Assembly (NCBI RefSeq): GCF_003236175.1
Contig: NZ_QKTW01000019.1
Coordinates: forward strand, 131,818 to 195,817
DNA: 64,000 nucleotides
From: Taibaiella soli
Lineage (GTDB): Bacteria > Bacteroidota > Bacteroidia > Chitinophagales > Chitinophagaceae
Direction of reading: 5' to 3'
Under the pieces are notes generated by a model. That model was not told the DNA's origin. It saw only the letters and a list, made by a program, of their open reading frames with translations, and made no database searches. Both the position numbers and the translations under genes were made by a program. The stretch's first letter is position 1, and each line of letters begins with the position of its first letter. Shown piece after piece: positions 8,028 through 16,837 of this stretch.

Positions 8028-8618
8028 ATGATTTTCATGACAACAAAATTCTTAAAGAGTATCGCAATTGCCAGTATCGCATTTGTTCTTTTCGCCTTTG
8101 AATTGCCGGATCATTGGCATGCAGCCGGAAGCGAACCTAAAAAATATGATATGGGAATAGAGAAAGGTGCGGGCCCCAACGGTAAAAATGCTGCAACCAT
8201 CAAGTCGAAAGACAGACACCCGAACGGTTTTGGAACGCTGATGCAAACATCTGTCGCTGATAAATATCTTGGTAAAAGAGTACGCATGAGCGGCTATATG
8301 AAATCAGAAGATGTTGTAGACTGGGCTGGATTATGGTTGCGTGTGGATGGTGTAAACGGCACACGCGCAATGGCGTTTGACAACATGGCTAAACGCCCGG
8401 TAAAAGGCACTACAGACTGGCGCAAATATGAAATCGTACTCAACATACCGCTAACGGCCAGCAGCTTTTCTTATGGTGCGCTACTCTGCGAAACCGGCCA
8501 GATATGGTTTACTGATATAAATTTCGAAATAGTGGACAACACAGTTCCGACTACCGGAGAATGTGAAGTCTGTTCTTTACCAGAGCAACAGCCCGTAAAC
8601 CTGAGCTTTGAAAACTAG
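8028..8618 (+). CDS. secreted beta-sandwich-like protein
   Basis: A 196-residue protein with a hydrophobic N-terminus (about residues 5-24) that looks like a signal peptide or anchor without a lipobox cysteine. Either Met1 or Met4 (8037) could be the start. The rest alternates short strands: DHWHAAGSEPKKYDMGIEK, LGKRVRMSGYMKSEDV, WAGLWLRVDGVNG, TDWRKYEIVLNIP and GQIWFTDINFEIVD. This spacing is typical of carbohydrate-binding-module-like jelly rolls in which a bound ligand lies on a concave sheet, but I cannot name the family. It follows the anti-sigma gene by 24 bp and ends in its own terminator, so it may be the output gene of the sigma cassette. Confidence 0.65.
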   Translation: MIFMTTKFLKSIAIASIAFVLFAFELPDHWHAAGSEPKKYDMGIEKGAGPNGKNAATIKSKDRHPNGFGTLMQTSVADKYLGKRVRMSGYMKSEDVVDWAGLWLRVDGVNGTRAMAFDNMAKRPVKGTTDWRKYEIVLNIPLTASSFSYGALLCETGQIWFTDINFEIVDNTVPTTGECEVCSLPEQQPVNLSFEN

Positions 8619-8647
8619 ATACGTTTATTAACCAAATGAACGCTATG

Positions 8648-8676
8648 AATGGCGAGCGGCGGCGCTCGCCATTTTT
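8648..8676 (+). terminator. terminator after secreted protein gene
   Basis: AATGGCGAGC and GCTCGCCATT arms followed by a T run. It closes the sigma/anti-sigma/secreted protein unit. Confidence 0.8.
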
Positions 8677-8699
8677 CTTCCAAACACTTCCGGCGCGAG

Positions 8700-8790
8700 T
8701 ACATTGAAACGTTGACAAGTTGATACGTCGCGAAACCTAATTACGGACCACGAGCACTGTCAATTGTCCATTGTCAACTGTCAATTGTAT
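8700..8790. repeat. word-like repeats (GAAACGTTGAC, CAATTGTC)
   Basis: GAAACGTTGACAAGTTGATACGTCG followed by several CAATTGTCCATTGTC-type words. They belong to the dispersed spacer family seen across the window. Confidence 0.5.
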
Positions 8791-8850
8791 AGGATAATAA
8801 GATTTAACGTATGGCTAATATTAGATCTCTTCTTTTGTCAAAACAATCAG

Positions 8851-10404
8851 ATGAAGAAATTATACTTAGCACTTTCAGCCCTCGTAGCCGCTTTCTCGGC
8901 AAATGCCCAAATCACTTTATTGCAAACCTACACCAACAACACATCAGCACCAGTTGGTTCGTATCAAGGTATAACCATGCGTGAAGCGGGTTTCTCCAGC
9001 CTTTATTACATTCCGGGCACACAACTGGAATTTTTCACCATCTCAGACCGCGGGCCCAACATTGACGCAGGCAGCGCGAACTGTGCCACCACCGGCAATG
9101 AAAAAATTTTTCCGTTTCCTGGTTATGTACCAAAAATGCATCGCCTGAAACTGATGGGTGACAGCATCCAGATTTTACAGACCTGGAACATGCGCAAACC
9201 AGATAGCACAAACGTAAGCGGTTTACCAAACCCCGTGGGCTTCGGCAGCGCGGGTGAAGTGGCATGGTCTGACACATCAAATAATTGTCCGAACATGCAC
9301 ACCGTTGGCATTGACTCTCTGGGGCTCGATCCTGAAGGCGTTGTGATTGGTGCGAACAATACCTTTTGGGTTTCTGAAGAATACGGAACCAGCGTATTGC
9401 AAATGAGTAAAAATGGTGTAATCCTGAACAGACACACGCCATACGGCAGCGGCCCGAATAGAATCGGCATTGATACCGTACTGCGCAATCGTACGTCTAA
9501 CCGCGGTTTTGAAGGTCTGGCTATTACACCAAATGGTAAGATCTACGCTTTTATGCAAAGCACCATGGATTTTCCGGTAAGCGCAAAAGATACAACACGC
9601 ATCATGCGTATTCTGGAAATCAATCCAACAACGAATACGACACGCATGTTCGTGCATCTGAATCCCGGCACATCAAATGTGGGTGGTGATAAGATCAAAC
9701 CAAAAGACTGGAAAATCGGTGACGCTTCTGCGATCAACGACAGTACTTTCCTGATTATTGAACATGGTGTAAAAAACGCAAACAATCAGAAAAGAATATA
9801 CACACTGAGTTTGTCGGGGGCTACGCCAATTACACAAAACTGGATCAACGGCAAAACTGTTGAACAATATTATGACAGCACTGGCCTTGCGTCTGTAGGT
9901 ATTACAGCTTGCAAAAAAACAGTGTTTTTGGATCTGATGGCAAATGGCTGGAATCCTGCGATGGACAAACCGGAAAACCTCGCCATCATCAATGATTCTA
10001 CTATTGCTGTAGGTCAGGATAATGACTACGGCTTTGTTAGCGCCGATGCCGATGGCATCATTGCAGCAACCAATCTGAAATCGTCAATCTATGTTTACCG
10101 TCTTTCGGGAACGAATAAGATCACGAACTACGTAACACCGACGAATACGATTACGACCCCGATACCAACAGCGGTAACTTCAGTAAATGCACAACCGAAA
10201 TCTGTAACTGTTTACCCGAATCCATTGCATCAGAGTGAAACACTTCATTTCTCTGCGCCTGTAACTGCGGTTGTATTCGACATCACAGGTCGTCAGATGG
10301 CTGCAATCAGCAACGCAACCGAATTGAACACAGCACATCTTTCTGCGGGTATGTACACCATTCGCACCAACGATGGAAACGCCACTCGCTTTGTAATTTA
10401 TTAA
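8851..10404 (+). CDS. phytase-like esterase domain protein with T9SS tail
   Basis: A 517-residue secreted protein. The ATG at 8851 gives the signal peptide MKKLYLALSALVAAFSANAQ; the open frame runs further upstream, but into repeats. Residues about 25-400 fit the esterase-like/phytase-like beta-propeller family (PF13449): EAGFSSLYYIPGTQLEFF, TISDRGPN, LDPEGVVIGANNTFWVSEEYG, NRGFEGLAITPNGKIYAF and a late DNDYGF. The last 80 residues are a type A T9SS sorting domain (VTVYPNPLHQSETLHFS ... GMYTIRTNDGNATRFVIY), so it is secreted by the Por system and probably anchored to the surface. The substrate is unknown; a phosphatase or esterase role is an inference from the family. Confidence 0.85.
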   Translation: MKKLYLALSALVAAFSANAQITLLQTYTNNTSAPVGSYQGITMREAGFSSLYYIPGTQLEFFTISDRGPNIDAGSANCATTGNEKIFPFPGYVPKMHRLKLMGDSIQILQTWNMRKPDSTNVSGLPNPVGFGSAGEVAWSDTSNNCPNMHTVGIDSLGLDPEGVVIGANNTFWVSEEYGTSVLQMSKNGVILNRHTPYGSGPNRIGIDTVLRNRTSNRGFEGLAITPNGKIYAFMQSTMDFPVSAKDTTRIMRILEINPTTNTTRMFVHLNPGTSNVGGDKIKPKDWKIGDASAINDSTFLIIEHGVKNANNQKRIYTLSLSGATPITQNWINGKTVEQYYDSTGLASVGITACKKTVFLDLMANGWNPAMDKPENLAIINDSTIAVGQDNDYGFVSADADGIIAATNLKSSIYVYRLSGTNKITNYVTPTNTITTPIPTAVTSVNAQPKSVTVYPNPLHQSETLHFSAPVTAVVFDITGRQMAAISNATELNTAHLSAGMYTIRTNDGNATRFVIY

Positions 10405-10470
10405 GTTTAAAGCTTAAAGTCCAACGCTTAAAGCGCAAAGCTGATAACACAGCTTTGCGCTTTTTGTTTT
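10404..10470 (+). terminator. terminator made of AAGC-type repeat
   Basis: AAAGCGCAAAGCT (from about 10430) pairs with AGCTTTGCGCTTT, with a T run after it. The arms are built from the dispersed word AAAGC(N)TAAAGC found after several genes here, so the repeat doubles as a terminator. Confidence 0.75.
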
Positions 10471-10621
10471 CCCACGACGGACGCAAAAAACCAAACTCTA
10501 CGGTTTTCTGACGTTTGACATTTGACGTTTCACCCGATTGACCATTGAAAAGCCTTCAGCTTTTTTGATGGCACTTTTTTTATCTAATTAGCGGTAACTT
10601 CATAGAGATAAACTCTGGCCT

Positions 10622-12400
10622 ATGCAACGACACACGTATGAATCAGGGATTATAGGCAATTGTGCCTACCTGGCGCATGTTCATAAGGACACCAATATTT
10701 CATGGCTTTGCTGGCCGCGATTCGACAGTAGTTTTATTTTTGGCGGACTGCTTGACAAACAAAAAGGCGGTTCGTTTCAAATTCTTCCGCAAGGTGAATT
10801 CCATTCGAAACAGGCTTATGTAGAAAACACCAACATTCTTACCACAACCATAGAATGCAAGGAGGGTGCATACACCGTCACCGATTTTGCGCCGCGCTTT
10901 CCGCTCTACGACCGTTACTACCGGCCACTCATGCTGATACGGAAAATAGAACCGATTAAGAACAATCCAAAAATAAAAGTCTCCTGTAAACCAGTTGGCG
11001 ATTATGGCGCAACACAACTCGTTCCTTACATGGGCAGCAATCATATTCAGTTTCATGGACTGGAGCGGCCGCTGCGACTTACAACGAATATCTCACTCAA
11101 TAATATTCTCAACGAGGAGTATCTGGTACTTACAGAACCGAAGTATTTAGTGCTTACGTACGGTCTTCCACTGGAAGCGCCGCTCATCACAACTGCAGAA
11201 GATTTCTTAATGCAGACCCGTACGTACTGGCATCGCTGGATAAAGAATACAGGCATTGGCAATATGTACCAGGAACAGGTAATCCGTTCCTCACTTGCGT
11301 TAAAAATTCACCAGTACGAAGACACGGGTGCCATCATTGCAGCAAGCACTACGAGTCTGCCTGAATTTGACGGCAGTGGCCGTAATTGGGATTATCGCTT
11401 TTGCTGGCTGCGCGATGCTTATTATATCCTGAATGCATTCAATAACATTGGTCACTTCGAAGAAGCAGAACAATATTTTCACTTCATCGCTAATGTAACC
11501 GTGCAAGACAGCGGACGTTACAATCCGATGTACACGATTACGGGCAAAGCAGATTTTGTAGAAACAATTGTGGACCTGGATGGCTACATGGGCAACAAAC
11601 CGGTGCGTATCGGCAATCAGGCAGTAGAGCATATTCAGAATGATATTTACGGCCAGGTGTTGCTTTCGTTACTGCCGCTTTATACTGACCGGCGATTTAT
11701 TTATGAAGAGCGCCCCTACTCCGCCCGATGGATTAATAACATTCTCAAAAAAATCAACGATACCCTCGATGAGCCAGACGCGGGCATTTGGGAATTCAGA
11801 AACCTGACGCAAGAACATTGTTATACAAACTTGTTTCAGTGGGCGGGCTGCCGCGCTGCGATCAAAATGGCGAAGCATATAGGCGATCAGGAATTGCTGC
11901 AGACCGCACGTAAGCTCATGCAACGCGCAGCCAATAAAATCGAAGCCTGCTTTGACCCCGAACGTTATGTATATACACAGGCAATTGGCACCAAACATTT
12001 AGACGCCAGCACCCTGCAGTTGATTATGATGCATTATCTGGATCCCGAGTCTGAAAAAGCACGTGGGCATTTACGCGCATTGGAAAAAGAACTGAAAGCT
12101 GACAAAGGACTTTTCTATCGTTACCTGCATGCAGATGATTTTGGCAAACCACAAACGACCTTTCTCATTACTGCATTCTGGTATGTAGAAGCGCTGGCAT
12201 GTGTTGGCAGAATCGAAGAAGCGATTGAGCAATTTAATCATCTGCTGCAATATTCAAACCATCTTGGATTATTTAGTGAAGATGTAGACGCAATCGATGG
12301 CAGTCAGTGGGGAAATTTCCCGCAGGCATATAGTCATGTGGGGTTAATGAACGCTGCGTATAGAATTTCGAAGAGACTGGATCGACCGAATTTTCTGTAG
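10622..12400 (+). CDS. glycoside hydrolase family 15 (trehalase/glucoamylase-like)
   Basis: A 592-residue cytosolic protein (no signal peptide). The N-terminal beta-sandwich starts with YESGIIGNCAYLAHVHKDTNISWLCWPRFDSS, typical of bacterial GH15. The (alpha/alpha)6 catalytic barrel carries GSGRNWDYRFCWLRDAYY, a DEPDAGIWEFRN loop (probable acid Glu) and GLFSEDVDAIDGSQWGNFPQAYSHVGLMNAA (probable base Glu). GH15 includes glucoamylases and intracellular trehalases. It faces a trehalose-6-phosphate synthase/phosphatase gene end to end, which makes trehalase the more likely activity, but this needs assay. Confidence 0.88.
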   Translation: MQRHTYESGIIGNCAYLAHVHKDTNISWLCWPRFDSSFIFGGLLDKQKGGSFQILPQGEFHSKQAYVENTNILTTTIECKEGAYTVTDFAPRFPLYDRYYRPLMLIRKIEPIKNNPKIKVSCKPVGDYGATQLVPYMGSNHIQFHGLERPLRLTTNISLNNILNEEYLVLTEPKYLVLTYGLPLEAPLITTAEDFLMQTRTYWHRWIKNTGIGNMYQEQVIRSSLALKIHQYEDTGAIIAASTTSLPEFDGSGRNWDYRFCWLRDAYYILNAFNNIGHFEEAEQYFHFIANVTVQDSGRYNPMYTITGKADFVETIVDLDGYMGNKPVRIGNQAVEHIQNDIYGQVLLSLLPLYTDRRFIYEERPYSARWINNILKKINDTLDEPDAGIWEFRNLTQEHCYTNLFQWAGCRAAIKMAKHIGDQELLQTARKLMQRAANKIEACFDPERYVYTQAIGTKHLDASTLQLIMMHYLDPESEKARGHLRALEKELKADKGLFYRYLHADDFGKPQTTFLITAFWYVEALACVGRIEEAIEQFNHLLQYSNHLGLFSEDVDAIDGSQWGNFPQAYSHVGLMNAAYRISKRLDRPNFL

Positions 12401-12594
12401 CGCGCTGATTTTTGTGAAACGTGAAAGGTCAATGGTCAATGGTGAATCGTCAATGCTCACGTCTTGTAAAACACTCTGCAGACGCACAAAATGAGGGTCA
12501 TTGCGATGAGGAGGAACGACGAAGTGGCAATCTGATTTCCCGTTTAATGGTTACGAACAAATCAACAATCTCCAATTCTCCCATCAGCCATAAA
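12400..12594. repeat. dispersed repeats between GH15 and otsAB
   Basis: Contains GTGAAAGGTCAATGGTCAATGG-type words (12414-12461, here quoted in part) and a GTCATTGCGATGAGGAGGAACGA-type element (12497-12535) related to the inverted pair at 50713-50801. No gene seen. Confidence 0.6.
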
Positions 12595-12633
12595 AAAAAT
12601 CCCTCTCAACAATATTGCCGGGAGGGATTTTTC
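12595..12633. terminator. bidirectional terminator, GH15/otsAB
   Basis: AAAATCCCTC and GAGGGATTTT arms with A and T runs on both sides, between two convergent genes. Confidence 0.85.
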
Positions 12634-12660
12634 ATTCTTAGTTGTTGTGAACTTATTGGG

Positions 12661-14889
12661 TCAGCTTACTTCTTTGAGCGGCAGATTAAGCATCGTCTCC
12701 GAAGCAGTTGTATGGTACATTTCTGAAAGTAATCCTCTTACTTCTTTATACGAATTTAAGAAATAAGTTGCAGCTGAAACATTACTGCCCACTTTTATTG
12801 TAATCGCATCTTGCGGCATTGCTTTAAACATGTCTTCATCGGTATAATCATCGCCGATTGCCATGATAAAATCATAGAGCTCTTTTTCCAGCCAGCGCTT
12901 ACTGGCGCGGCCTTTGTTGACGTTAAGATTTTTTATCTCAAGAACTTTATCTCCTTCCAATATCTGCAATCCGCGGTCTGCAACAAAATGACGAATATCA
13001 TCTGCCAGTTCATGCGCGCGCAATTCGCCCAAACCCGCTTGCGCATTGCGATAGTGCCATGCAAGTGAATAACTCTTCTCTTCGATATACGCACCCGGTG
13101 TACGGTTTACATAAACTGAAAGAACGTTTTCAACTTCCTTCTTCCAATCAACGTTAAGATCACGACGATTCTTCCATGCCTTACCATGTTCTTTGTACCA
13201 CGCACCATGTTCTGCAATAAAGTCAATCGGTAAATGACCCAGCCAGCCTTCTAATGTTTCGTAGTCTCTTCCGCTCACGATTACTACATGATTATGCGGA
13301 TCGGCGCTGAGCGATTCTAAAATATGAATGAGCTGATCATCCGGCTTTGCATCTTTTGTTTGTTGCTGAAAAGGCACCAACGTACCATCATAATCCAACA
13401 GCAGCAAACGTTTCGCACTGTGCACATAGCTGATCGCGATTTTTTGCGCAATGGAAGGATTAATGACACGAGTAGCCAGAGACATCTGACGTAATTTTAC
13501 CTCCGCCAGCTTATCAATAAAATTAGTTACCCAATTATTAATATCAAACCGGGAAACGGTTTGCTGCATTGCCGTCATCCGACGTTTCTGCTCATCTTCC
13601 GGCATATTCAGCGCCTGATAAATAGTTTCACAGAAATTCCAGATATCATTCGGATTTACCATCACCGCTTCAGAAAGCTCACGGGATGCGCCGGCCATTT
13701 CACTCAATACCAACACACCTTTTTGATCTGTTTTGCTTGCTACATATTCTTTACTTACAAGGTTCATACCATCACGCATCGGTGTTACCAATGCTACATC
13801 TGCTGCACGATACAATGCAGATAAAAGTGTTGGTGAGAAAGAACGGTAAAAATGCTGAATTGGTTGCCAGCCAAGCATTCCAAAGCGACCATTAATCTCG
13901 CTTACCATCCGGTTCATTTCTTCTTTAATCTCTTTGTACTTCGGCACATTATCACGGGAAGGCACGACTAATTGTATGTAAACAATTTTTCCGCGCAGCT
14001 CCGGATAACGTTCCAGCATCAGGCTGAATGCTTCGAGCCGGTGAATGATGCCTTTGCTGTAATCAAGTCGGTCAATGGAAATAATAAGTTTATTATTATT
14101 GGTGAGCTTGTGCAACTTTTTTTCATTCCTGCGCGTCATGCTCTGTTCGGCAAGCTGTCTGTATTTTTTATAATCGATACTTATCGGGAAAGCATCAACT
14201 GAAACGACTCTGTCTTTTACATTCAGTTCATTTACCGAACCGTTAATGCCAGCCAATCTGTTTGCTGCGCTGATAAAATGTCGCACATCGTCGTAAGTCT
14301 GAAAACCGATCACATCCGCACCTAATACACCACACAGCAATTCTTTGCGCCAGGGCAGCAAACGGAATATTTCGTACGACGGAAACGGAATGTGATTAAA
14401 GAAGCCAATGTTCACTTCCGGCAATTCATGACGCACCATTTGCGGCACCAGCATGAGTTGGTAATCATGCACCCATATAATGTCATCCTTGGTAGCAATC
14501 TTTAAAACCGCTTCCGCAAATTTTTTATTTACTGATTGATATACTTCCCACTGCTCGGGGTGATAACTGGCGTAAGTGGGGAAATAGTGAAACAGCGGCC
14601 AGAGTGTTTCGTTAGAAAAACCCTCATAAAAATCGTTAATCTCCTGCTGTGTAAGAAATATCGGGGAAAGATTCTGCAAGGCAAGGTCGGTCTTCACTTT
14701 ACTCTGGTCTTCTTCTGCGACGGCACTTCCCGGCCATCCTATCCAAAGATTCTGATTCTGCTTGTAGATAGTAGACAGCCCTGTTGCAAGACCGCCTTCG
14801 CTGGTTTGATAAGTAATAGCTCCATCCTTCCACGTCAGTTTAACAGGTAAACGATTGGATACTATTATTATGCGTTTGTTCTGGTTCAT
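12661..14889 (-). CDS. fused trehalose-6-phosphate synthase/phosphatase
   Basis: A 742-residue fusion that makes trehalose from UDP-glucose and glucose 6-phosphate. Residues 5-465 are a GT20 (OtsA) domain: IIIVSNRLPVKL, WIGWPG, WVHDYQLMLVPQMVR, DRLDYSKGI and LVTPMRDGMNLVSKEYVA. Residues about 490-725 are a HAD-family phosphatase (OtsB) with LLLDYDGTLVPF, VIVSGRD and AIGDDYTDEDMF. An AGGAGAT tract lies about 9 bp before the ATG, an unusually clear Shine-Dalgarno for this phylum. The gene converges on GH15. Trehalose here would act as a stress protectant or carbon store. Confidence 0.95.
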   Translation of the reverse strand: MNQNKRIIIVSNRLPVKLTWKDGAITYQTSEGGLATGLSTIYKQNQNLWIGWPGSAVAEEDQSKVKTDLALQNLSPIFLTQQEINDFYEGFSNETLWPLFHYFPTYASYHPEQWEVYQSVNKKFAEAVLKIATKDDIIWVHDYQLMLVPQMVRHELPEVNIGFFNHIPFPSYEIFRLLPWRKELLCGVLGADVIGFQTYDDVRHFISAANRLAGINGSVNELNVKDRVVSVDAFPISIDYKKYRQLAEQSMTRRNEKKLHKLTNNNKLIISIDRLDYSKGIIHRLEAFSLMLERYPELRGKIVYIQLVVPSRDNVPKYKEIKEEMNRMVSEINGRFGMLGWQPIQHFYRSFSPTLLSALYRAADVALVTPMRDGMNLVSKEYVASKTDQKGVLVLSEMAGASRELSEAVMVNPNDIWNFCETIYQALNMPEDEQKRRMTAMQQTVSRFDINNWVTNFIDKLAEVKLRQMSLATRVINPSIAQKIAISYVHSAKRLLLLDYDGTLVPFQQQTKDAKPDDQLIHILESLSADPHNHVVIVSGRDYETLEGWLGHLPIDFIAEHGAWYKEHGKAWKNRRDLNVDWKKEVENVLSVYVNRTPGAYIEEKSYSLAWHYRNAQAGLGELRAHELADDIRHFVADRGLQILEGDKVLEIKNLNVNKGRASKRWLEKELYDFIMAIGDDYTDEDMFKAMPQDAITIKVGSNVSAATYFLNSYKEVRGLLSEMYHTTASETMLNLPLKEVS

Positions 14890-14957
14890 ATAAAGATCTC
14901 CTATCAGCCTATTCAGCTAAAAAAGTTGTGCCAACGCAGTAACGCATTATCAATCAA

Positions 14958-15671
14958 TTATCCATAAAGCTCCAGATGTATATCCTTTTTATCGTATCCC
15001 ATTCCTAAAATCCGCTCTTTTGCTTCGTCAATCATGGCGCGCCAGCCACATAACATAAACAACCCCGGATGCCGCTCTGATGCAAGTTCTTCGTAGATCG
15101 GGTGGACATATCCCTTTTTACCGTCCCAATCTTCGCGTGAAAGTGTAGGATGATATTGAAATCCAGGAATTAGTTTTTCCAGTTCTCTCATTTCGTGGGC
15201 ATAAAGCAAGTCCTTGCGCGTACGGCAACCGAATATCAGATGCAATTTTTCATGCGGCACCTGATGCTTGTGAATATAATGGAGCATACTGCGAAACGGC
15301 GCAATACCTGTGCCAGTGCAGATTAGATAAAGATCACGGTCTAAGTGTTCCGGCAATACGAAAACACCCTGCGGACCGCGCATCGTAAAGTTACTGCCTT
15401 CTTGTATTTCTTTAAAAATATAATTGCTGCCGGCGCCGTCTTCTACCAGTGATATCAACAATTCAATTTCACTGCTGCCATCCGGCATTGAAGCGATACT
15501 GTAGCTGCGCCAGCGTTTGTTGCGCTGCTCATGTATCGGAAGATCAAGCGTTACAAACTGTCCGGCTTTAAACGGAAATGTTTCATCTTCTAAACGAATC
15601 CAATAACGACGTGTATTGTGCGTTTCCTGTTCGATACGAACGACGGTACCATTCTGCCATTGTGGGATCAT
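14958..15671 (-). CDS. ferredoxin-NADP reductase-like flavoprotein
   Basis: A 237-residue soluble oxidoreductase. The N-terminal half is an FAD-binding barrel with FKAGQFVTLDLP and the flavin motif RSYSIAS. The C-terminal half is a NAD(P)-binding Rossmann domain with CTGTGIAPFRSMLHYI, FGCRTRKDLLYAHEM and MLCGWRAMIDEAK; it ends in HLELYG. There is no plant-type ferredoxin or globin domain, so the electron partner must be a separate protein. It lies 68 bp upstream of the trehalose synthase on the same strand and may share its transcript; no functional link is evident. Confidence 0.85.
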   Translation of the reverse strand: MIPQWQNGTVVRIEQETHNTRRYWIRLEDETFPFKAGQFVTLDLPIHEQRNKRWRSYSIASMPDGSSEIELLISLVEDGAGSNYIFKEIQEGSNFTMRGPQGVFVLPEHLDRDLYLICTGTGIAPFRSMLHYIHKHQVPHEKLHLIFGCRTRKDLLYAHEMRELEKLIPGFQYHPTLSREDWDGKKGYVHPIYEELASERHPGLFMLCGWRAMIDEAKERILGMGYDKKDIHLELYG

Positions 15672-15913
15672 AAGCGAAGATTTGGCTCAAAATTAAAAAG
15701 TCAAAAGTCAAAAGTCAAAACAAAAAAGCTGAATGCGTAAAGCCTAAAGCTGAAAGCTTGCTCGCTTTTGTCATCCTGAGCGGAGTCGAAGGATGTGAGT
15801 GGTGAAACGTCAATGATGAATAATCACAGGAAAGCGGCTTCGACTACGCTCAGCCTGACAAGAAAAGCCAAAATAACGGGGTCATTGACGTTTCACCACA
15901 TTAACCATTGATG
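15672..15913. repeat. dense dispersed-repeat spacer
   Basis: From left to right: AAAAGTCAAAAGTC words, a GTAAAGCCTAAAGCTGAAAGC tract (15735-15756), a GAGCGGAGTCGAAGGATG element (15779-15796), GTGGTGAAACGTCAATG, an inverted copy of the second element (GCTTCGACTACGCTCAGCCT at 15838-15857) and a reversed GTCATTGACGTTTCACC word. The two TCGACT/AGTCGA elements form an inverted pair about 40 bp apart. No gene seen. Confidence 0.65.
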
Positions 15914-16645
15914 CTATTGTTTCACCGTCGGCATCATCTGCTTTCGTTGTGTCGAATCCTGCTGTTTGCGCATCCATTCTTTGAAATTGGTACGGATCCA
16001 CATTTTAAACTCCAGCTCAGATGCAGTGCGGGCATAATCATACGGCACCGGATAGGCATTCATAAAATAGGCCAATGTATCACCGGTAAGATTTGTCAAA
16101 GCATTCACTAGCTCCGGCGTGTAACGGGAATCTATAAACCGCTGGTCTTCCCAGTAGCCGTAATTTTTCTGAAAACGGTAAATGTCTTTGCTTTTTTTGG
16201 AAAATTGTTCCGCAAGCAAAGTAAACGGACTAGTAACCGAACCGCCTTTTTCACGCGCCAGCGCCCGTGTGTAAGTAGACCGCCTTGTCAGAGAATCAAT
16301 CTGATACTGTGTGTAATTTTTAGTACGGACTGTGTATTCTTTCAGCAAATAGCTGGTCACTTCCAGTTTAAATGATTCGTCAATTACGCCCACTGCGGGC
16401 GGCATTTTCCATTGCAATGTCTTATAACCTATAAACGTAAAAGCGATCTGATCTCCATTTTTTGCCGGCAGCGAAAATGTCCCATTATCTTCGGTATATA
16501 CTGATTGCTGCGTCCGCACATTGATCACCACTACCGGTGCGAGAGGCTTACCTGTAGCGGCATCCGTCACAATACCTTTTAAAGTTTGCGCATCTGCTGT
16601 ACCGAGGGTAAAAAGGGTAACAATTATGAGTAATAAGTATCTCAA
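15914..16645 (-). CDS. secreted CarboxypepD_reg-like protein
   Basis: A 243-residue protein with a signal peptide (about 1-19, ending TADAQ). Residues 22-105 are a carboxypeptidase regulatory-like beta-sandwich (LKGIVTDAATGKPLAPVVVINVRTQ, YTEDNGTFSLPAKNGD, FTFIGYKT), the domain found at the front of TonB receptors, but here with no barrel after it. The rest is mixed and charged and ends in a Gln-rich tail. The start is TTG at 16645; I see no upstream in-frame ATG. Such stand-alone proteins are common in Bacteroidota; their role is not known. Confidence 0.75.
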   Translation of the reverse strand: MRYLLLIIVTLFTLGTADAQTLKGIVTDAATGKPLAPVVVINVRTQQSVYTEDNGTFSLPAKNGDQIAFTFIGYKTLQWKMPPAVGVIDESFKLEVTSYLLKEYTVRTKNYTQYQIDSLTRRSTYTRALAREKGGSVTSPFTLLAEQFSKKSKDIYRFQKNYGYWEDQRFIDSRYTPELVNALTNLTGDTLAYFMNAYPVPYDYARTASELEFKMWIRTNFKEWMRKQQDSTQRKQMMPTVKQ

Positions 16646-16779
16646 ATAAACGGGATTGAACGTGAAATTAAGTCGCCATAAATATTTCAGAAAATATAAG
16701 AATCGTTTTTGGGATTATTTTAACCGAATCTGCCTATTTGAACAGATTTTGCCCGTATTTTCCACAGAATCTGGTCATA

Positions 16780-16812
16780 TTGCCGCGCATATTGCCCTTT
16801 TTTATACTTTTG
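16780..16812 (+). promoter_or_regulatory. kbl promoter (TTG ... TACTTTTG)
   Basis: The -7 element TACTTTTG (16805-16812) lies 25 bp before the kbl ATG, with a TTG at 16780-16782, 22 bp upstream of it, close to the Bacteroidota consensus TTG-N19-21-TAnnTTTG. Confidence 0.6.
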
Positions 16813-16837
16813 ACCCGTCAAAATTTCGATTCCAATC

